A DNA stretch of 64,000 nucleotides from positions 17,650-81,649 of the forward strand of contig NZ_RHOB01000013.1 of the NCBI RefSeq assembly GCF_003946085.1, read 5' to 3'. The notes beneath the pieces were generated by a model. That model had not been told where the DNA came from. It saw only the letters and a list, made by a program, of their open reading frames with translations, and searched no databases. Below are positions 1-11,121 of the stretch, one piece after another. The translations under genes and the position numbers were made by a program. The stretch's first letter is position 1. Every line of letters begins with the position of its first letter. This stretch comes from Levilactobacillus angrenensis. Lineage in GTDB: Bacteria; Bacillota; Bacilli; Lactobacillales; Lactobacillaceae.

Positions 1-1581
1 ACGGTGCGTGATTTATTCGGCAACGTGCCCGCCCGGCTGAAATACCTGAAGTCACCGGCAACCGAACTGGCCCGGATTACGGACATTGTGAACCGCTTGG
101 CGTTGAGTTACCCGAACGTTGCGTTTTCACTGGTCCACAACGGTCGTGAATTGACCCGGACGACGGGACGCGGGGACTTACAACAGGTGATTGCCGGCAT
201 CTACGGTGTGCAGAGTGCCCGCAAGATGGTGGCCATCAACGGTAAGAACCCGGACTTTCAGGTCAAGGGGTATGTCAGCTTACCTGAATTGACGCGGGCC
301 AGTCGCCAGTACATTTCGCTACTGCTAAACGGACGCTACATTCATAATTTTCAGCTGAGCAAGGCCCTGATTGCGGGGTATGGCTCCAAGCTGATGGTGG
401 GGCGTTACCCGTTGGCCGTGCTGGATATCACCATGGACCCGTTGCTGGTCGACGTTAACGTACACCCGACCAAGCAAGAGGTCCGCATTAGCCAGGAACC
501 CGAATTGACCCAGCTGATTCAAGACACGGTCTTCAAACGGCTCTCGCAAGAAAATTTGATTCCCGACGTGTTCGACGAAATCCCGCAAAAGAAGCGCGAG
601 GCCCGGACGACAGACCAACTGACCATGGCCCTAAACGATGTGTCGGCTAAATACGACATGTCGGCGCACCACACGCAACCAGCGCCGCAGCCGACTGAAA
701 GTGCGGCGCCCACACCAGCGCCGGCGCAAACAACGCCGACACCAGCTGCGGGTCCTCAGCCCCTGCAAACGCCAGAAGAGGTTCCGGTCGAGCCAGTGGT
801 CATTCACGACAAACACGACTTTGGGTTACCCGCCGCGCAGGCGTTTGATGCCAAATACCAAGCAGAACAGGTGGCCGCACCACTCGGCCGCGCAGTGACC
901 TCTGCCGCGACGCCGACGCCCACGCTGGCAAGTGCCCCGTTGACCGCACCAACGCCACCTGCACAACGGTTTCCTCAGTTGCGGTATCTGGGTCAGGTCC
1001 ACGGCACGTATCTGTTGGCCGAGGCCGATGACGGTTTGTATTTGATCGACCAACATGCCGCTCAAGAACGGGTGAACTATGAGTTTTACCGTCAAGCCAT
1101 CGGTGAGGTCAGCGACGATGAACAGAAATTATTGGTGCCCATCGTGCTGGATTACCCGACGACCGACGTCTTGGAGTTGACCAACCATTTGGCAACATTG
1201 GCGAGCGTTGGTATTCATTTGGAATCCTTTGGACCGAACAGCTTCATCGTCCACGAACATCCGACCTGGTTCAAGGCCGGCCAGGAGACGGACACGATTA
1301 AAGAAATGATCGACTGGGTGCTAAAGGACGGCAAAATCAGCGTGGCGGCCTTCCGCGAAAAGACGGCCATCATGATGAGTTGTAAACGCGCCATCAAGGC
1401 CAATCACCATTTGGACGACCAGCAGGCCCGCGCGTTGCTGAAAAAGCTGGCGACGGCCGAAAACCCGTTTAACTGTCCCCACGGGCGACCGGTGCTGGTC
1501 CATTTCACCGATCAGGACTTGGAGAAGTTGTTCAAACGCATCCAAGATCCACACCACTCGGGCGACGACTGGGGCGAGTAG
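1..1581 (+). CDS. mutL: DNA mismatch repair protein MutL (3' part)
   Basis: MutL couples mismatch recognition by MutS to strand incision and excision. The frame is already open at base 1, and the first visible residues ([17 protein letters not shown]) match the end of the GHKL ATPase domain, so roughly the first 140 residues lie outside the window. The transducer domain follows, then a long Pro/Thr/Ala-rich linker (about nt 660-960) and the C-terminal endonuclease/dimerisation domain. The metal-binding motif [12 protein letters not shown] is at nt 1048-1083 and CPHGRP at nt 1474-1491. These indicate the endonuclease-active MutL type found in bacteria without MutH. ruvA follows after 80 bp. 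The linker is longer and more proline-rich than I expect, which is common in lactobacilli. Confidence 0.97.
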   Translation, partial: TVRDLFGNVPARLKYLKSPATELARITDIVNRLALSYPNVAFSLVHNGRELTRTTGRGDLQQVIAGIYGVQSARKMVAINGKNPDFQVKGYVSLPELTRASRQYISLLLNGRYIHNFQLSKALIAGYGSKLMVGRYPLAVLDITMDPLLVDVNVHPTKQEVRISQEPELTQLIQDTVFKRLSQENLIPDVFDEIPQKKREARTTDQLTMALNDVSAKYDMSAHHTQPAPQPTESAAPTPAPAQTTPTPAAGPQPLQTPEEVPVEPVVIHDKHDFGLPAAQAFDAKYQAEQVAAPLGRAVTSAATPTPTLASAPLTAPTPPAQRFPQLRYLGQVHGTYLLAEADDGLYLIDQHAAQERVNYEFYRQAIGEVSDDEQKLLVPIVLDYPTTDVLELTNHLATLASVGIHLESFGPNSFIVHEHPTWFKAGQETDTIKEMIDWVLKDGKISVAAFREKTAIMMSCKRAIKANHHLDDQQARALLKKLATAENPFNCPHGRPVLVHFTDQDLEKLFKRIQDPHHSGDDWGE

Positions 1582-1661
1582 CAACAAACTGCCCACACAA
1601 CCGGCAAATGTGGTACAATTTAAAAAGCAAACATATGTTTTCTTAAAGGAGATTAATGGGC

Positions 1662-2267
1662 ATGTATGAATACCTTCACGGCACGATTGCGGCGGTCTAT
1701 CCAGACCACGTGGTCGTGGACGTTAACGGCGTCGGCTACTTGGTCAACACGGCCAATCCGTACCGTTACGCTGCGGGGACTAAAGCAGTGACGATTTACG
1801 TTTATCAGGCAGTGAGCGACACGGCACAGACGCTGTATGGTTTCGCAGATTTTGCGGAAAAGCAGCTCTTTTTGAAGCTGATCAACGTAAACGGCATTGG
1901 TCCCAAGAGTGCGCTGGCAATTCTGGCCAATCCCGACCATCAAGGACTCATGCTGGCCATCAAGACCAACGACGTGAGCTTCTTGACGAAGTTTCCGGGG
2001 ATTGGTAAGAAGACGGCGGGGCAGATTGTCTTGGACCTGCAAAACAAGTTGGATGACCTGGCACCGGCCGACGATGGGACACTGTTTACGCCCGAAGTCG
2101 CCACGGGTGACGGGCAGAATCCAGAACTAGACGATGCCGTGGCGGCATTGACCGCGCTGGGATACAAAGCCGCGGCGGTCAAGAAGATCACGCCCAAGTT
2201 ACGGCAATTTGCCGGCAAAGATACCAATGATTATTTAAGCGAAGGCTTACGTTTACTGACGGAATAA
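1662..2267 (+). CDS. ruvA: Holliday junction branch-migration protein RuvA
   Basis: RuvA binds four-way junctions and loads the RuvB motor. The protein opens MYEYLHGTIAAV, the usual OB-fold start, then carries two helix-hairpin-helix motifs (INVNGIGPKSALAI and FPGIGKKTAGQIVLDL) and a C-terminal RuvB-binding domain (LTALGYKAAAVKKI). Length is 201 residues, normal for the family. An ATG also exists at 1656, but it is only 4 nt from the AAAGGAG at 1645-1651. The ATG at 1662 has better spacing and matches the family start. ruvB follows after 19 bp, so the two are probably co-transcribed. Confidence 0.97.
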   Translation: MYEYLHGTIAAVYPDHVVVDVNGVGYLVNTANPYRYAAGTKAVTIYVYQAVSDTAQTLYGFADFAEKQLFLKLINVNGIGPKSALAILANPDHQGLMLAIKTNDVSFLTKFPGIGKKTAGQIVLDLQNKLDDLAPADDGTLFTPEVATGDGQNPELDDAVAALTALGYKAAAVKKITPKLRQFAGKDTNDYLSEGLRLLTE

Positions 2268-2286
2268 GACGAAAGGAGGCTGACCC

Positions 2287-3309
2287 ATGGCTGATGATGA
2301 CCGCATCATTTCTCCGGAACCCGCGGATGAAAATGAAGATTCAATTGAAAAATCCCTGCGTCCGCAGACCCTGGCCCAGTACATTGGTCAGGATCCCATC
2401 AAACACGAATTATCCGTGTACATTCAGGCGGCTAAACAACGCGAAGAGTCGTTGGACCACGTACTTTTGTACGGACCACCTGGCTTAGGGAAGACGACGT
2501 TAGCGATGGTGATTGCCAACGAAATGGGTGTCCACATCCGCACGACTAGTGGCCCGGCGATTGAAAAGCCCGGGGACCTGGTGGCATTGTTAAATGAGCT
2601 GCAGCCCGGCGATATTTTGTTCATTGATGAAATTCACCGCTTGCCGAAGATTGTGGAAGAAATGCTGTATTCAGCAATGGAAGACTTTTACATCGACATC
2701 GTGGTTGGCCAGGGGCCCACTGCCCATCCCGTGCATTTTCCGTTGCCGCCATTCACGTTGATTGGGGCGACGACGCGGGCTGGCCTGTTATCCTCGCCGC
2801 TGCGTGATCGGTTTGGCATCGTGGAACATATGGCCTATTACCAGACCCGCGACCTCCAAGAAATCGTCACGCGGTCAGCGGACATCTTTAACACCCAGAT
2901 TGCCACTGAGGGCGCGCACGAGATTGCGTTGCGTTCCCGGGGGACGCCGCGAATCGCCAACCGGTTATTGAAACGGATTCGTGATTTCGCGGAAGTATCG
3001 CCCAACCACAGTGCCATCGACCTCGCCATCGTCGACCACGCGCTCACGTTATTGCGGGTGGATTCGGCGGGGCTGGATGCCACGGACATCAAGTTGTTGG
3101 AAACCATGATTGATTTTTACGACGGTGGGCCGGTCGGGCTAAACACCTTGGCCGCCAACGTCGGTGAGGAAACAGAAACGGTCGCGGCTATGTACGAACC
3201 GTACTTGTTGCAGCGCGGGTATTTGAAACGCACCGCGCGCGGACGGGTCGTCACCGCCGCCGGTTATGAGCACTTGGGGCGGACCATGCCCCATCAGGAC
3301 AACGCGTAA
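2287..3309 (+). CDS. ruvB: Holliday junction helicase RuvB
   Basis: RuvB is the AAA+ ATPase ring that drives branch migration with RuvA. At 340 residues it is full length. It shows the N-terminal [13 protein letters not shown] signature, Walker A GPPGLGKT (residues 63-70), Walker B DEIH (about 114-117), sensor TTRAG, the arginine-finger region LRDRFG, and a C-terminal winged helix ([17 protein letters not shown]). A strong AAAGGAGG precedes the ATG. It sits between ruvA and queA in the order common to Firmicutes. Confidence 0.98.
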   Translation: MADDDRIISPEPADENEDSIEKSLRPQTLAQYIGQDPIKHELSVYIQAAKQREESLDHVLLYGPPGLGKTTLAMVIANEMGVHIRTTSGPAIEKPGDLVALLNELQPGDILFIDEIHRLPKIVEEMLYSAMEDFYIDIVVGQGPTAHPVHFPLPPFTLIGATTRAGLLSSPLRDRFGIVEHMAYYQTRDLQEIVTRSADIFNTQIATEGAHEIALRSRGTPRIANRLLKRIRDFAEVSPNHSAIDLAIVDHALTLLRVDSAGLDATDIKLLETMIDFYDGGPVGLNTLAANVGEETETVAAMYEPYLLQRGYLKRTARGRVVTAAGYEHLGRTMPHQDNA

Positions 3310-3324
3310 AGGAGCTGAACCACC

Positions 3325-4359
3325 TTGGGATACACCTTAGATGATTTTGATTACGACTTACCTCATGAACTGATTGCGCAGACCCCCATCAAGCAACGGG
3401 ACACCTCGCGCCTATTGGTGTTGGACCATACGGCGGGGACCCTAGCGGATAAGCATTTCTACGATATCCTCGACGAACTACACGCGGGGGATGCCCTGGT
3501 CATGAACAATTCGCGGGTCATGCCGGCACGGTTGTACGGGGTCAAACCGGAAACGGGCGGCCACGTGGAAGTGTTGTTGCTCCACAATGTGGAAGGCGAC
3601 GTCTGGGAGACCTTGATGAAGCCGGCTAAACGGTTACGCGTCGGCCAACAAGTGGTCTTTGGCGATGGCCAATTGACCGCCACGGTGACTGAAGAGCGCG
3701 ACGACGGCATTCGGCTGATCGAATTTCACTATGATGGCATCTTCATGGAAATCCTGGAGCGCTTGGGCGAAACGCCTTTGCCCCCATACATCAAGGAAAA
3801 ACTCGACGATCCGGACCGTTACCAAACAGTCTATGCCAAGGAAAACGGCTCTGCTGCGGCACCGACGGCCGGTTTGCACTGGACGGAGGACTTGCTGGCT
3901 AAGGTAGCTGCCAAGGGCGTCAAACTGGTCTACGTGACTTTACACGTGGGACTGGGGACTTTCCGGCCGGTCGAAGAGGCCAACATCGAAGACCACACTA
4001 TGCACAGCGAGTTCTATCGGTTAGATGCCGATGCCGCGGCCACACTCAACGAAGTGCGGGCTAACGGCGGTCGCATCATCGCAACGGGGACCACGTCGAT
4101 TCGGACTTTGGAAACCATCGGGACGAAATTCCATGGTGATATCCAAGCCGATTCTGGTTGGACGGACATCTTCATCAAGCCCGGCTATCAGTGGCAGGTG
4201 GTCGATGTGTTCATCACCAATTTCCACTTGCCTAAGTCGACGTTGGTCATGTTGGTCGCTGCCTTTACTGGGCGTGACCAGATTTTGCACGCTTACCACC
4301 ATGCCATCGCGGAGAAGTACCGCTTCTTCAGCTTCGGCGACGCCATGTTTATCAAGTAG
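3325..4359 (+). CDS. queA: S-adenosylmethionine:tRNA ribosyltransferase-isomerase QueA
   Basis: QueA transfers and isomerises the ribosyl moiety of SAM onto 7-aminomethyl-7-deazaguanine in tRNA, making epoxyqueuosine. The 344-residue product begins with the family motif [15 protein letters not shown]. It also has [36 protein letters not shown] and a C-terminal [17 protein letters not shown]. The start is TTG at 3325, about 10 nt after the ribosome binding site at 3308-3314. Tgt, which acts just before QueA in the pathway, is the next gene, although about 290 bp with a palindromic repeat separates them. Confidence 0.97.
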   Translation: MGYTLDDFDYDLPHELIAQTPIKQRDTSRLLVLDHTAGTLADKHFYDILDELHAGDALVMNNSRVMPARLYGVKPETGGHVEVLLLHNVEGDVWETLMKPAKRLRVGQQVVFGDGQLTATVTEERDDGIRLIEFHYDGIFMEILERLGETPLPPYIKEKLDDPDRYQTVYAKENGSAAAPTAGLHWTEDLLAKVAAKGVKLVYVTLHVGLGTFRPVEEANIEDHTMHSEFYRLDADAAATLNEVRANGGRIIATGTTSIRTLETIGTKFHGDIQADSGWTDIFIKPGYQWQVVDVFITNFHLPKSTLVMLVAAFTGRDQILHAYHHAIAEKYRFFSFGDAMFIK

Positions 4360-5798
<1,439 letters not shown>

Positions 5799-5869
5799 AA
5801 ATAATTGGACGGATTCCTTGGATTCTGGTAAAGTTGTCCAATAGATAGACCATAAAGGGGTGAACAAAT

Positions 5870-6319
5870 GTGTTAGGAAACTTAACGATTGCTGCCGGTG
5901 CTGGTGGCGGTTACTCAACGTTGATTATCTTAGTTGTGTTCTTAGCGTTGATGTACTTCTTGATGTTGCGGCCACAACAAAAGCAACAAAAGAAGCACCG
6001 TGACATGATGAGCCAACTTAAAAAGGGTGATCACGTCATCACGATTGGCCGGTTACACGGTGTGATCGATGAAATCAACCAAGCGGACCAAACGGCAACT
6101 TTGGACTGTGACGGTATCTACTTAGTCTTTGACCTGCGGGCCATTGCGCAAGTAACGTCACAAGCACCACAAGCTGTGACGGCCCCAGCCGCTGAAGAAA
6201 AGACCAGTGAGACTGCTAGTGACGACAAGCCTGCTGACAGTGCCGCTGATGATTCAGCTAGCGACGCCAAAGCAACGGACGATGCTAGCGAGTCAACTGA
6301 TGATGACTCAGCTAAATAG
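5870..6319 (+). CDS. yajC: Preprotein translocase subunit YajC
   Basis: YajC is an accessory membrane subunit of the Sec translocon. The 149-residue protein has one N-terminal membrane segment (LIILVVFLALMYFLMLRP), the signature RPQQKQQKKHRDMMSQLKKGD, a small beta domain, and an Asp/Ser/Ala-rich acidic tail of about 50 residues that is unusually long. The start is GTG at 5870. The ATG at 5868 that overlaps it runs straight into TAG. AAAGGGG at about 5855 sets the start. An inverted pair ATTGGAC/GTCCAAT lies just upstream (5804-5841). Confidence 0.93.
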   Translation: MLGNLTIAAGAGGGYSTLIILVVFLALMYFLMLRPQQKQQKKHRDMMSQLKKGDHVITIGRLHGVIDEINQADQTATLDCDGIYLVFDLRAIAQVTSQAPQAVTAPAAEEKTSETASDDKPADSAADDSASDAKATDDASESTDDDSAK

Positions 6320-6328
6320 TGCGAAAAG

Positions 6329-6357
6329 TACGGTCTCTCGGAGGCCGTTTTTTTTCG
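6329..6357 (+). terminator. Rho-independent terminator after yajC
   Basis: ACGGTCT, a short CTCGG loop region and AGGCCGT form a GC-rich hairpin followed directly by eight T residues. It closes the queA/tgt/yajC unit. Confidence 0.85.
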
Positions 6358-6359
6358 CG

Positions 6360-6848
6360 CTAAAAGGAGAATTTGGATTTTCAGAATTTGAGGTTGGGTA
6401 AACCAGTTGCCTGCACCAGTCAGGGCTAAGCCTTTACTGATACTAACGAAATGGCCAGCAAAAAAGTTACCCCTTGAGCGTAAAATTAATCAAAAAATTG
6501 ATGAAAAGCCTGTCATAACGGTGTTCAGGGAAACGGCAGCCAGTTATTTTTTGAAGATTAGCCAACCATTTATGATTGAAGACAAACGTTTGTTTGGGTA
6601 TAATTTAATTATTAATGAACCTAGTCACGAGTCGCCATTGTAAGTAAGCTATGGATAATCAAAGGAAGCTAGTATGCAACCACCTTGACTGCGGTTGCGG
6701 CGGACTACGCAAATCTGATTTGATAGCGTTATTGTAGCCGAGAGTGGAGCGAAAGATGAGCCCAGCCGTCCGCCACCGCGTTCCGGCTCATCTTTCGCGC
6801 AACGGCAAGGCGGTCAGTGTCCACTAGGTAAAACTTCAAGGAAAGGGG
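6360..6848. other. Non-coding gap with possible gene remnant and palindrome
   Basis: The left half (about 6400-6645) is AT-rich and carries an open frame of 78 codons (6407-6643) with no convincing start or ribosome binding site. It includes FLKISQPFMIEDKRLFGYNL and may be the relic of a transferred gene. I recognise no family. The right half (6690-6835) is GC-rich and contains GTAGCCGAGAG, a perfect 14-bp inverted repeat (GCGAAAGATGAGCC at 6749 and its complement at 6785), and GCCGTCCGCCACCGCGTTCC. These match pieces of the dispersed intergenic family seen at 4.4, 18.8, 23.0 and 55.4 kb. Confidence 0.5.
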
Positions 6849-6857
6849 GTGGCCCGC

Positions 6858-7970
6858 GTGGTACCGGAGAAGTATACGCAACGCAAAATCATTCACGTCG
6901 ACATGGACGCCTTCTACGCTTCCATCGAAGAGCGCGACCACCCCGAATTCAAGGGTCACGCGCTGATCATCGCCCGTGACCCACGCACGACTGGTGGCCG
7001 AGGAGTGGTGACCACCGCCAATTACGTGGCCAGAAAACTGGGCGTGCACTCAGCGATGAATGCCAATGAGGCCTTTAAGCTGGCCCCCAAGGCCACGTTT
7101 AAGACACCGGACTTTCCGCATTACCGCGAGATCTCTGATCAGATTCACGCGATTTTTCACGAGTACACGGACAAGATTGAGACCGTGGCCTTTGATGAAG
7201 CCTATCTGGACGTGACCGAAAACAAGAAGCACCTGCACTCCGCGGTTCAGGTCGCCCACGAGATTCAAGTGGAGATTTTTGACAAGACGCATTTGACCTG
7301 CTCGACCGGTATTTCCTACAGCAAGTTTCTGGCCAAGGAGGCCTCGGACTTTCGCAAGCCGGTGGGGGTGAGCGTGATTCTCCCCGAGGACGCCCACGAC
7401 TTTTTAATGGCACTGCCCATTGAGCGCTACCGCGGCGTTGGTAAGAAGACGGTGCCCAAGATGCACGAGCTGGGAATCCTGACCGGCGCCGATTTGTACC
7501 AACGGTCGCAACTGGAATTGATTCACGACTTTGGCAAATTCGGGTACGTGCTCTACCAGCGGGTGCGCGGCATTGACGAGCGGCCGGTCGAGTACCAACG
7601 GGAACGCAAGTCGATCGGTAAGGAGCGGACTTACGGCCCGCCACTGGCCACGACAGGTGAAGTTGAAAGTCAACTCCAGCGGCTAGCGGAAATGGTTGCG
7701 GCGACCGTTAAACAAAAGCAACGTCACGGCAAAACACTGGTCTTGAAACTACGGGACAGCCAGTTTAACACGATTACCAAACGGGTGACGCAAACGGATT
7801 TTATCGATAACGACCCCGCGGTGTATTACGACCTGGCATTAGACCTGTATCACAGCGTGGCCAGCGACGACGAGCAAGTGCGCCTCCTAGGAATCACGCT
7901 GACCGGATTAGCCGCGCAAACGTTTGAAAACGTGCGGTTACCCTTGTTTGATGGGGATAAACCGGACTGA
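6858..7970 (+). CDS. dinB: DNA polymerase IV (Y family)
   Basis: Low-fidelity translesion polymerase. The catalytic motif [15 protein letters not shown] is near the N-terminus and the second acidic pair is in [15 protein letters not shown]. The thumb helix-hairpin-helix ([17 protein letters not shown]) and the little-finger domain complete a 370-residue protein. The frame is open from a GTG at 6849, but that codon overlaps the AAAGGGGG ribosome binding site (6842-6849). The GTG at 6858 ([10 protein letters not shown]) is 8 nt downstream and is my preferred start. The gene stands alone, with no SOS (LexA) box that I could see. Confidence 0.95.
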   Translation: MVPEKYTQRKIIHVDMDAFYASIEERDHPEFKGHALIIARDPRTTGGRGVVTTANYVARKLGVHSAMNANEAFKLAPKATFKTPDFPHYREISDQIHAIFHEYTDKIETVAFDEAYLDVTENKKHLHSAVQVAHEIQVEIFDKTHLTCSTGISYSKFLAKEASDFRKPVGVSVILPEDAHDFLMALPIERYRGVGKKTVPKMHELGILTGADLYQRSQLELIHDFGKFGYVLYQRVRGIDERPVEYQRERKSIGKERTYGPPLATTGEVESQLQRLAEMVAATVKQKQRHGKTLVLKLRDSQFNTITKRVTQTDFIDNDPAVYYDLALDLYHSVASDDEQVRLLGITLTGLAAQTFENVRLPLFDGDKPD

Positions 7971-8006
7971 GTTGGCGAGAAATCGGTTGGCCGCCGCAGA
8001 CTTTCT

Positions 8007-8035
8007 TTGAAATCAGGCGCCAAAACTTGTATACT
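8007..8035 (+). promoter_or_regulatory. Promoter for nrnA-cshB
   Basis: TTGAAA (8007-8012), a 17-nt spacer and TATACT (8030-8035), about 60 nt before the nrnA start. Confidence 0.7.
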
Positions 8036-8092
8036 GAAACGCGGTATCGACGCGTCTTGGTCGAAAAAATCGGATAGAAAACGGGTGAAACT

Positions 8093-9058
8093 ATGGCTAT
8101 TGAAGCTGCCATTTTAGAAGAAATCAAGAAATATCAAACGATTATGATTCACCGTCACCAACGGCCAGATCCTGACTGTATTGGGGCACAACTGGCCTTG
8201 CGGGACATTTTACGGGCGAGTTTCCCTGACAAGAAGATCTTCGCTGTGGGCAAACACTATCCTGGCTTTGATTGGATGGGGCAGGCCGACCAAGATGTGC
8301 CTGACGACGCGTATCACGGGGCGTTAGTAATCGTTGTGGACACGGCTAACCAACCACGGATCGATGATGAACGTTGGTCAACGGGTGCGGCGGTCATTAA
8401 GATCGACCACCATCCCAATGACGATGCCTTTGGCGACATCCAATGGGTCTTGGACCAAGCGTCCAGCACCTCAGAAATCATGTACGATTGGTACGCCGCT
8501 AACCAAGCGGAATTGACCTTGCCTGATGATGCGGCCCGGCTACTGTATGCCGGCATCATTGGTGACACGGGACGGTTCATGTACCCGGCCACTTCCGCCA
8601 ACACGTTTGCCGTTGCCAGCAAGCTGTTGACTTACAACTTCTCGATGACCGATGTCAACCAGGCAGAAGATGAAATCTCTCCGGCCATGGCGCGGTTATC
8701 CGCTTACGTTTACCAGAACTTAGAAATTTTGCCAAGTGGGGCGGCTTACTTGAAGCTGACCGACGAAATCGTGGAGTCCTTTGGTTTATCGGCTAAGGAT
8801 TCGACGTCCGCCGTCGTACCGCTACCCGGAAAGATCACCACGGTGGTCGCTTGGGCCATTTTTGTGGAATCCAAGGACAAGACGTTCCGGATTCGGCTGC
8901 GTTCCAAGGGCCCATCCATCAACGAACTAGCAAAGAACCACGGTGGGGGCGGACACGCCCTGGCCAGTGGCGCCACGGCCCACGATCAGGCAGAAATTGA
9001 CCAGGTTGTCCACGAGCTCGATGAGTTGGTGGCTAACACTAAAGGAGAAAATGAATGA
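8093..9058 (+). CDS. nrnA: DHH-family nanoRNase / pAp phosphatase
   Basis: Members of this family degrade very short RNAs (nanoRNA) and often 3'-phosphoadenosine 5'-phosphate; linear di-AMP can also be a substrate. The 321-residue protein has the DHH metal motifs HRHQRPDPDCIGAQ (N-terminus), VIVVDTANQPRI and IDHHPNDD, and the DHHA1 substrate motif GGGGHALASGA near the C-terminus. There is no CBS or extra membrane domain, which separates it from GdpP. The stop overlaps the helicase start (ATGA at 9055-9058), so translation is probably coupled and the pair may act together in RNA turnover. Confidence 0.92.
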   Translation: MAIEAAILEEIKKYQTIMIHRHQRPDPDCIGAQLALRDILRASFPDKKIFAVGKHYPGFDWMGQADQDVPDDAYHGALVIVVDTANQPRIDDERWSTGAAVIKIDHHPNDDAFGDIQWVLDQASSTSEIMYDWYAANQAELTLPDDAARLLYAGIIGDTGRFMYPATSANTFAVASKLLTYNFSMTDVNQAEDEISPAMARLSAYVYQNLEILPSGAAYLKLTDEIVESFGLSAKDSTSAVVPLPGKITTVVAWAIFVESKDKTFRIRLRSKGPSINELAKNHGGGGHALASGATAHDQAEIDQVVHELDELVANTKGENE

Positions 9059-10413
9059 CCGCAGATTTTAATGAATTCAAGCTACAGCCGTACATCATGA
9101 CGGCGTTGCACAAGATTGGCTTCACCAAGCCGACCAAGGTCCAAGAAAAGTTGATCCCCGTGATTGCGGCGGGTAAAGACGTTGTGGGCCAATCACAAAC
9201 CGGGAGCGGGAAGACGCACACGTTCCTGTTGCCAATTTTTAATCAATTGACCTCAGATAACCAGGTTCAAGCCGTAATCACCACGCCTAGCCGGGAACTG
9301 GCTTATCAGATTCACACGGCCGCTGAACAGCTGGCGGCAGAAGCCCCATTTGAAATTCGCATTGGCAATTACGTCGGCGGGACCGACAAGAAGCGCCAGG
9401 TGGACAAGCTCCATCACTACCAACCACAACTGGTCATCGGGACGCCCGGGCGGGTCATGGATTTGATTCAGTCCGACGCCTTAGACGTGCACACCGCGCG
9501 CCAATTTGTCGTCGATGAAGCCGATATGACCTTGGACCTCGGGTTCTTGGATCAAGTGGACCGGATTGCTGGTCGGATGCCGAAGGACTTACAAATGATG
9601 GTCTTCTCCGCGACGATTCCGCAACGGTTGAACCCATTTTTACAAAAGTACATGAACCATCCGGTCAAAGAAGAGATTCCGACCGACACGATTATTTCTG
9701 ATACCATCGACAACTGGTTGATCTCGACTAAGGGGCAAAACCGGAATCAGTTGATCTACCAGCTGATTACGATGGGTGAACCTTATTTGGTCTTGATCTT
9801 TGCCAACACCAAGACCCGAGTTGAACAGATCCATGACTTCTTGCAGGCCCAGGGCATGAAGGTCGCCATGATTCACGGAGGCATCAAGCCGCGGGAACGG
9901 AAGCGGGTCATGCGTGAAGTGAAGAACCTACAATACCAATTCGTCGTGGCAACTGATTTAGCTGCCCGGGGGATTGATATCGAAGGGGTCTCCCACGTCA
10001 TCAACGACGATATCCCAGAAGACCTGGACTTCTTTGTCCACCGGGTCGGCCGGACGGGTCGGCAAGGGATGCACGGGACGGCCATCACGCTGTACTCACC
10101 AGATGAGGAAGCCAAGGTCGCTGAGATCGAAGCTATGGGCATCAAGTTCCAACCCAAGCGCATCAGTAACAACGAAATCGTGGATTCTTACGACCGCAAC
10201 CGCCGGACGAAGCGGAACAAGAGTACGGAAAAGCTGGATCCGGGTTTGATTGGCTACGTCAAGAAAAAGAAGAAGAAAATCAAGCCAGGTTACAAGCACC
10301 AAATCAAGCAAGAAATTCACCGCAGAAAAGACCAAGAACGCCGAATCGCCCAACGTCAAAGCGCAAGAAACGAACGCAAGCGGCGCAAGCGCGAATCGGA
10401 CCGGTACCAGTAA
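9055..10413 (+). CDS. cshB: DEAD-box RNA helicase, CshB-like
   Basis: ATP-dependent RNA helicase of 452 residues. It has the Q motif region (TKVQEKLIPVI), Walker A QTGSGKT (48-54), TPSRELAYQ, TPGRVMD, DEAD in FVVDEADMTLD, SAT, and the C-terminal RecA motifs ATDLAARGID and HRVGRTGR. The last 80 residues are strongly basic and lysine/arginine-rich (KKKKKKIKPGYKHQIK...), a likely RNA-binding tail. The sequence resembles Bacillus CshB more than CshA. It overlaps nrnA by 4 nt. CshB-type helicases are linked to cold-shock RNA unfolding and ribosome assembly. Confidence 0.92.
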   Translation: MTADFNEFKLQPYIMTALHKIGFTKPTKVQEKLIPVIAAGKDVVGQSQTGSGKTHTFLLPIFNQLTSDNQVQAVITTPSRELAYQIHTAAEQLAAEAPFEIRIGNYVGGTDKKRQVDKLHHYQPQLVIGTPGRVMDLIQSDALDVHTARQFVVDEADMTLDLGFLDQVDRIAGRMPKDLQMMVFSATIPQRLNPFLQKYMNHPVKEEIPTDTIISDTIDNWLISTKGQNRNQLIYQLITMGEPYLVLIFANTKTRVEQIHDFLQAQGMKVAMIHGGIKPRERKRVMREVKNLQYQFVVATDLAARGIDIEGVSHVINDDIPEDLDFFVHRVGRTGRQGMHGTAITLYSPDEEAKVAEIEAMGIKFQPKRISNNEIVDSYDRNRRTKRNKSTEKLDPGLIGYVKKKKKKIKPGYKHQIKQEIHRRKDQERRIAQRQSARNERKRRKRESDRYQ

Positions 10414-10453
10414 AGAGTGTGGAGCGAACCGCTTAGACTCTGAGCATTAGAGG

Positions 10454-10502
10454 AATAAGGCATTTCTGTTCGGCAAAGCCGAGCAGGGATGCCTTATTTT
10501 TC
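10454..10502 (+). terminator. Terminator after cshB
   Basis: A long stem: AATAAGGCAT (10454-10463) pairs with ATGCCTTATT (10489-10498), with an inner pair CTGTTCGGC/GCCGAGCAG, ending in TTTTTC. Its 3' half is part of a 61-bp sequence duplicated 137 bp downstream. Confidence 0.85.
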
Positions 10503-10678
10503 TAAGCGCAGGAGTCTGGTTCGCGGAGCACGTTTCGGAAGCCGCCAGGACCAGGATAGTATGGCGTAAATATCTCAAACGAACCGAGCCAATCCAATTG
10601 CCCAAGCCCCCCAATGCGAGCAGGGATACCTTATTTTTCTAAGCGCAGGAGTCTGGTTCGCGGAGCACGTTTCGGAAG
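10481..10678 (+). repeat. 61-bp direct duplication (10481-10541 and 10618-10678)
   Basis: Two 61-bp copies differ at one base (GATGCC against GATACC). Each begins with the 3' half of the cshB terminator and runs on through TCTAAGCGCAGGAGTCTGG and GCACGTTTCGGAAG. The second copy has no 5' terminator arm, so it cannot fold as the first does. GCACGTTTCGG also occurs inside the repeat copy at 18.9 kb. Confidence 0.9.
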
Positions 10679-10699
10679 TGAGTTTAACTAGCCGCCAAC

Positions 10700-10795
10700 A
10701 GTACCTCGGCTCGGTCTTGCCAGGCTTCAAAGTAAACCGAAAGCCCGTCTTTCAGGCTGGAGGGGTCCACCATAGCAGATGGCCCCCCTGTCAGT
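10700..10795 (-). repeat. Intergenic repeat, reverse-oriented fragment
   Basis: Read on the minus strand, this segment gives CTGCTATGG, CCTCCAGCCTGA, CGG.CTTTCGGTT and TTGAAGCCTGGCAAG in order. This matches the stretch at 55231-55301 (CTGCTCTGG, CCTCCAGCCTGA, CGGTCTTCCGGTT, TTGAAAGCCTGGCAAG). It is a fragment of the dispersed family, inserted between cshB and the alaS promoter. Confidence 0.7.
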
Positions 10796-10851
10796 CGCAA
10801 GCACTGTTTTCCAAAAAAGACCAGATACTGATAAAAACCGGGCAACCCTAA

Positions 10852-10880
10852 TTGACAAGGAGCCGCGCCACCCCTATAAT
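10852..10880 (+). promoter_or_regulatory. Consensus promoter for the alaS T-box leader
   Basis: TTGACA (10852-10857), exactly 17 nt, then TATAAT (10875-10880): a perfect sigma-A promoter. Transcription would start near 10887 and produce a leader of about 235 nt. Confidence 0.92.
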
Positions 10881-10886
10881 TTCAAG

Positions 10887-11100
10887 TGGACATTTAAATA
10901 TCATTACGAGGATATACCCCGAATCGGTGACTTTCAGAAACGTTTTGGTAGCTGTGAAAAACGACTCATGGATTCGGTGGCGCTCCCTCAGTTTCATCGC
11001 GACTCAGCGTTATGAGTTTAAGAGGTTAACGATTAAAACATCGTTGCAAGTAGAGTGGTACCGCGCTTCGGCGTCTCTACGGGCAACGGTGTTTTTGACA
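10887..11100 (+). promoter_or_regulatory. T-box riboswitch controlling alaS
   Basis: The leader carries the T-box core AGAGTGGTACCGCG (11052-11065), which pairs with the CCA end of uncharged tRNA. This core sits inside a competing terminator stem: GTTGC and GTAGAG (11043-11055) pair with CTCTAC and GCAAC (11075-11087), followed by TTTTT (11092-11096). A stem-I pairing CGAATC (about 10920) with GATTCG (10971) is visible. A GCT at 10951 is a candidate alanine specifier codon, but I have not folded the RNA. Low charged tRNA-Ala should favour antitermination and alaS expression. Confidence 0.9.
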
Positions 11101-11121
11101 TTTTGGGAGGTTATTTAAGAG

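Noticed and set aside
7099..7644. 181-codon open frame opposite dinB
   Set aside because: Arg/Ser/Pro-rich shadow of a GC-rich gene on the other strand; the dinB frame carries the catalytic motifs.
10779..11118. Two overlapping open frames upstream of alaS
   Set aside because: They lie across the promoter and T-box leader, have no ribosome binding sites and resemble no protein.
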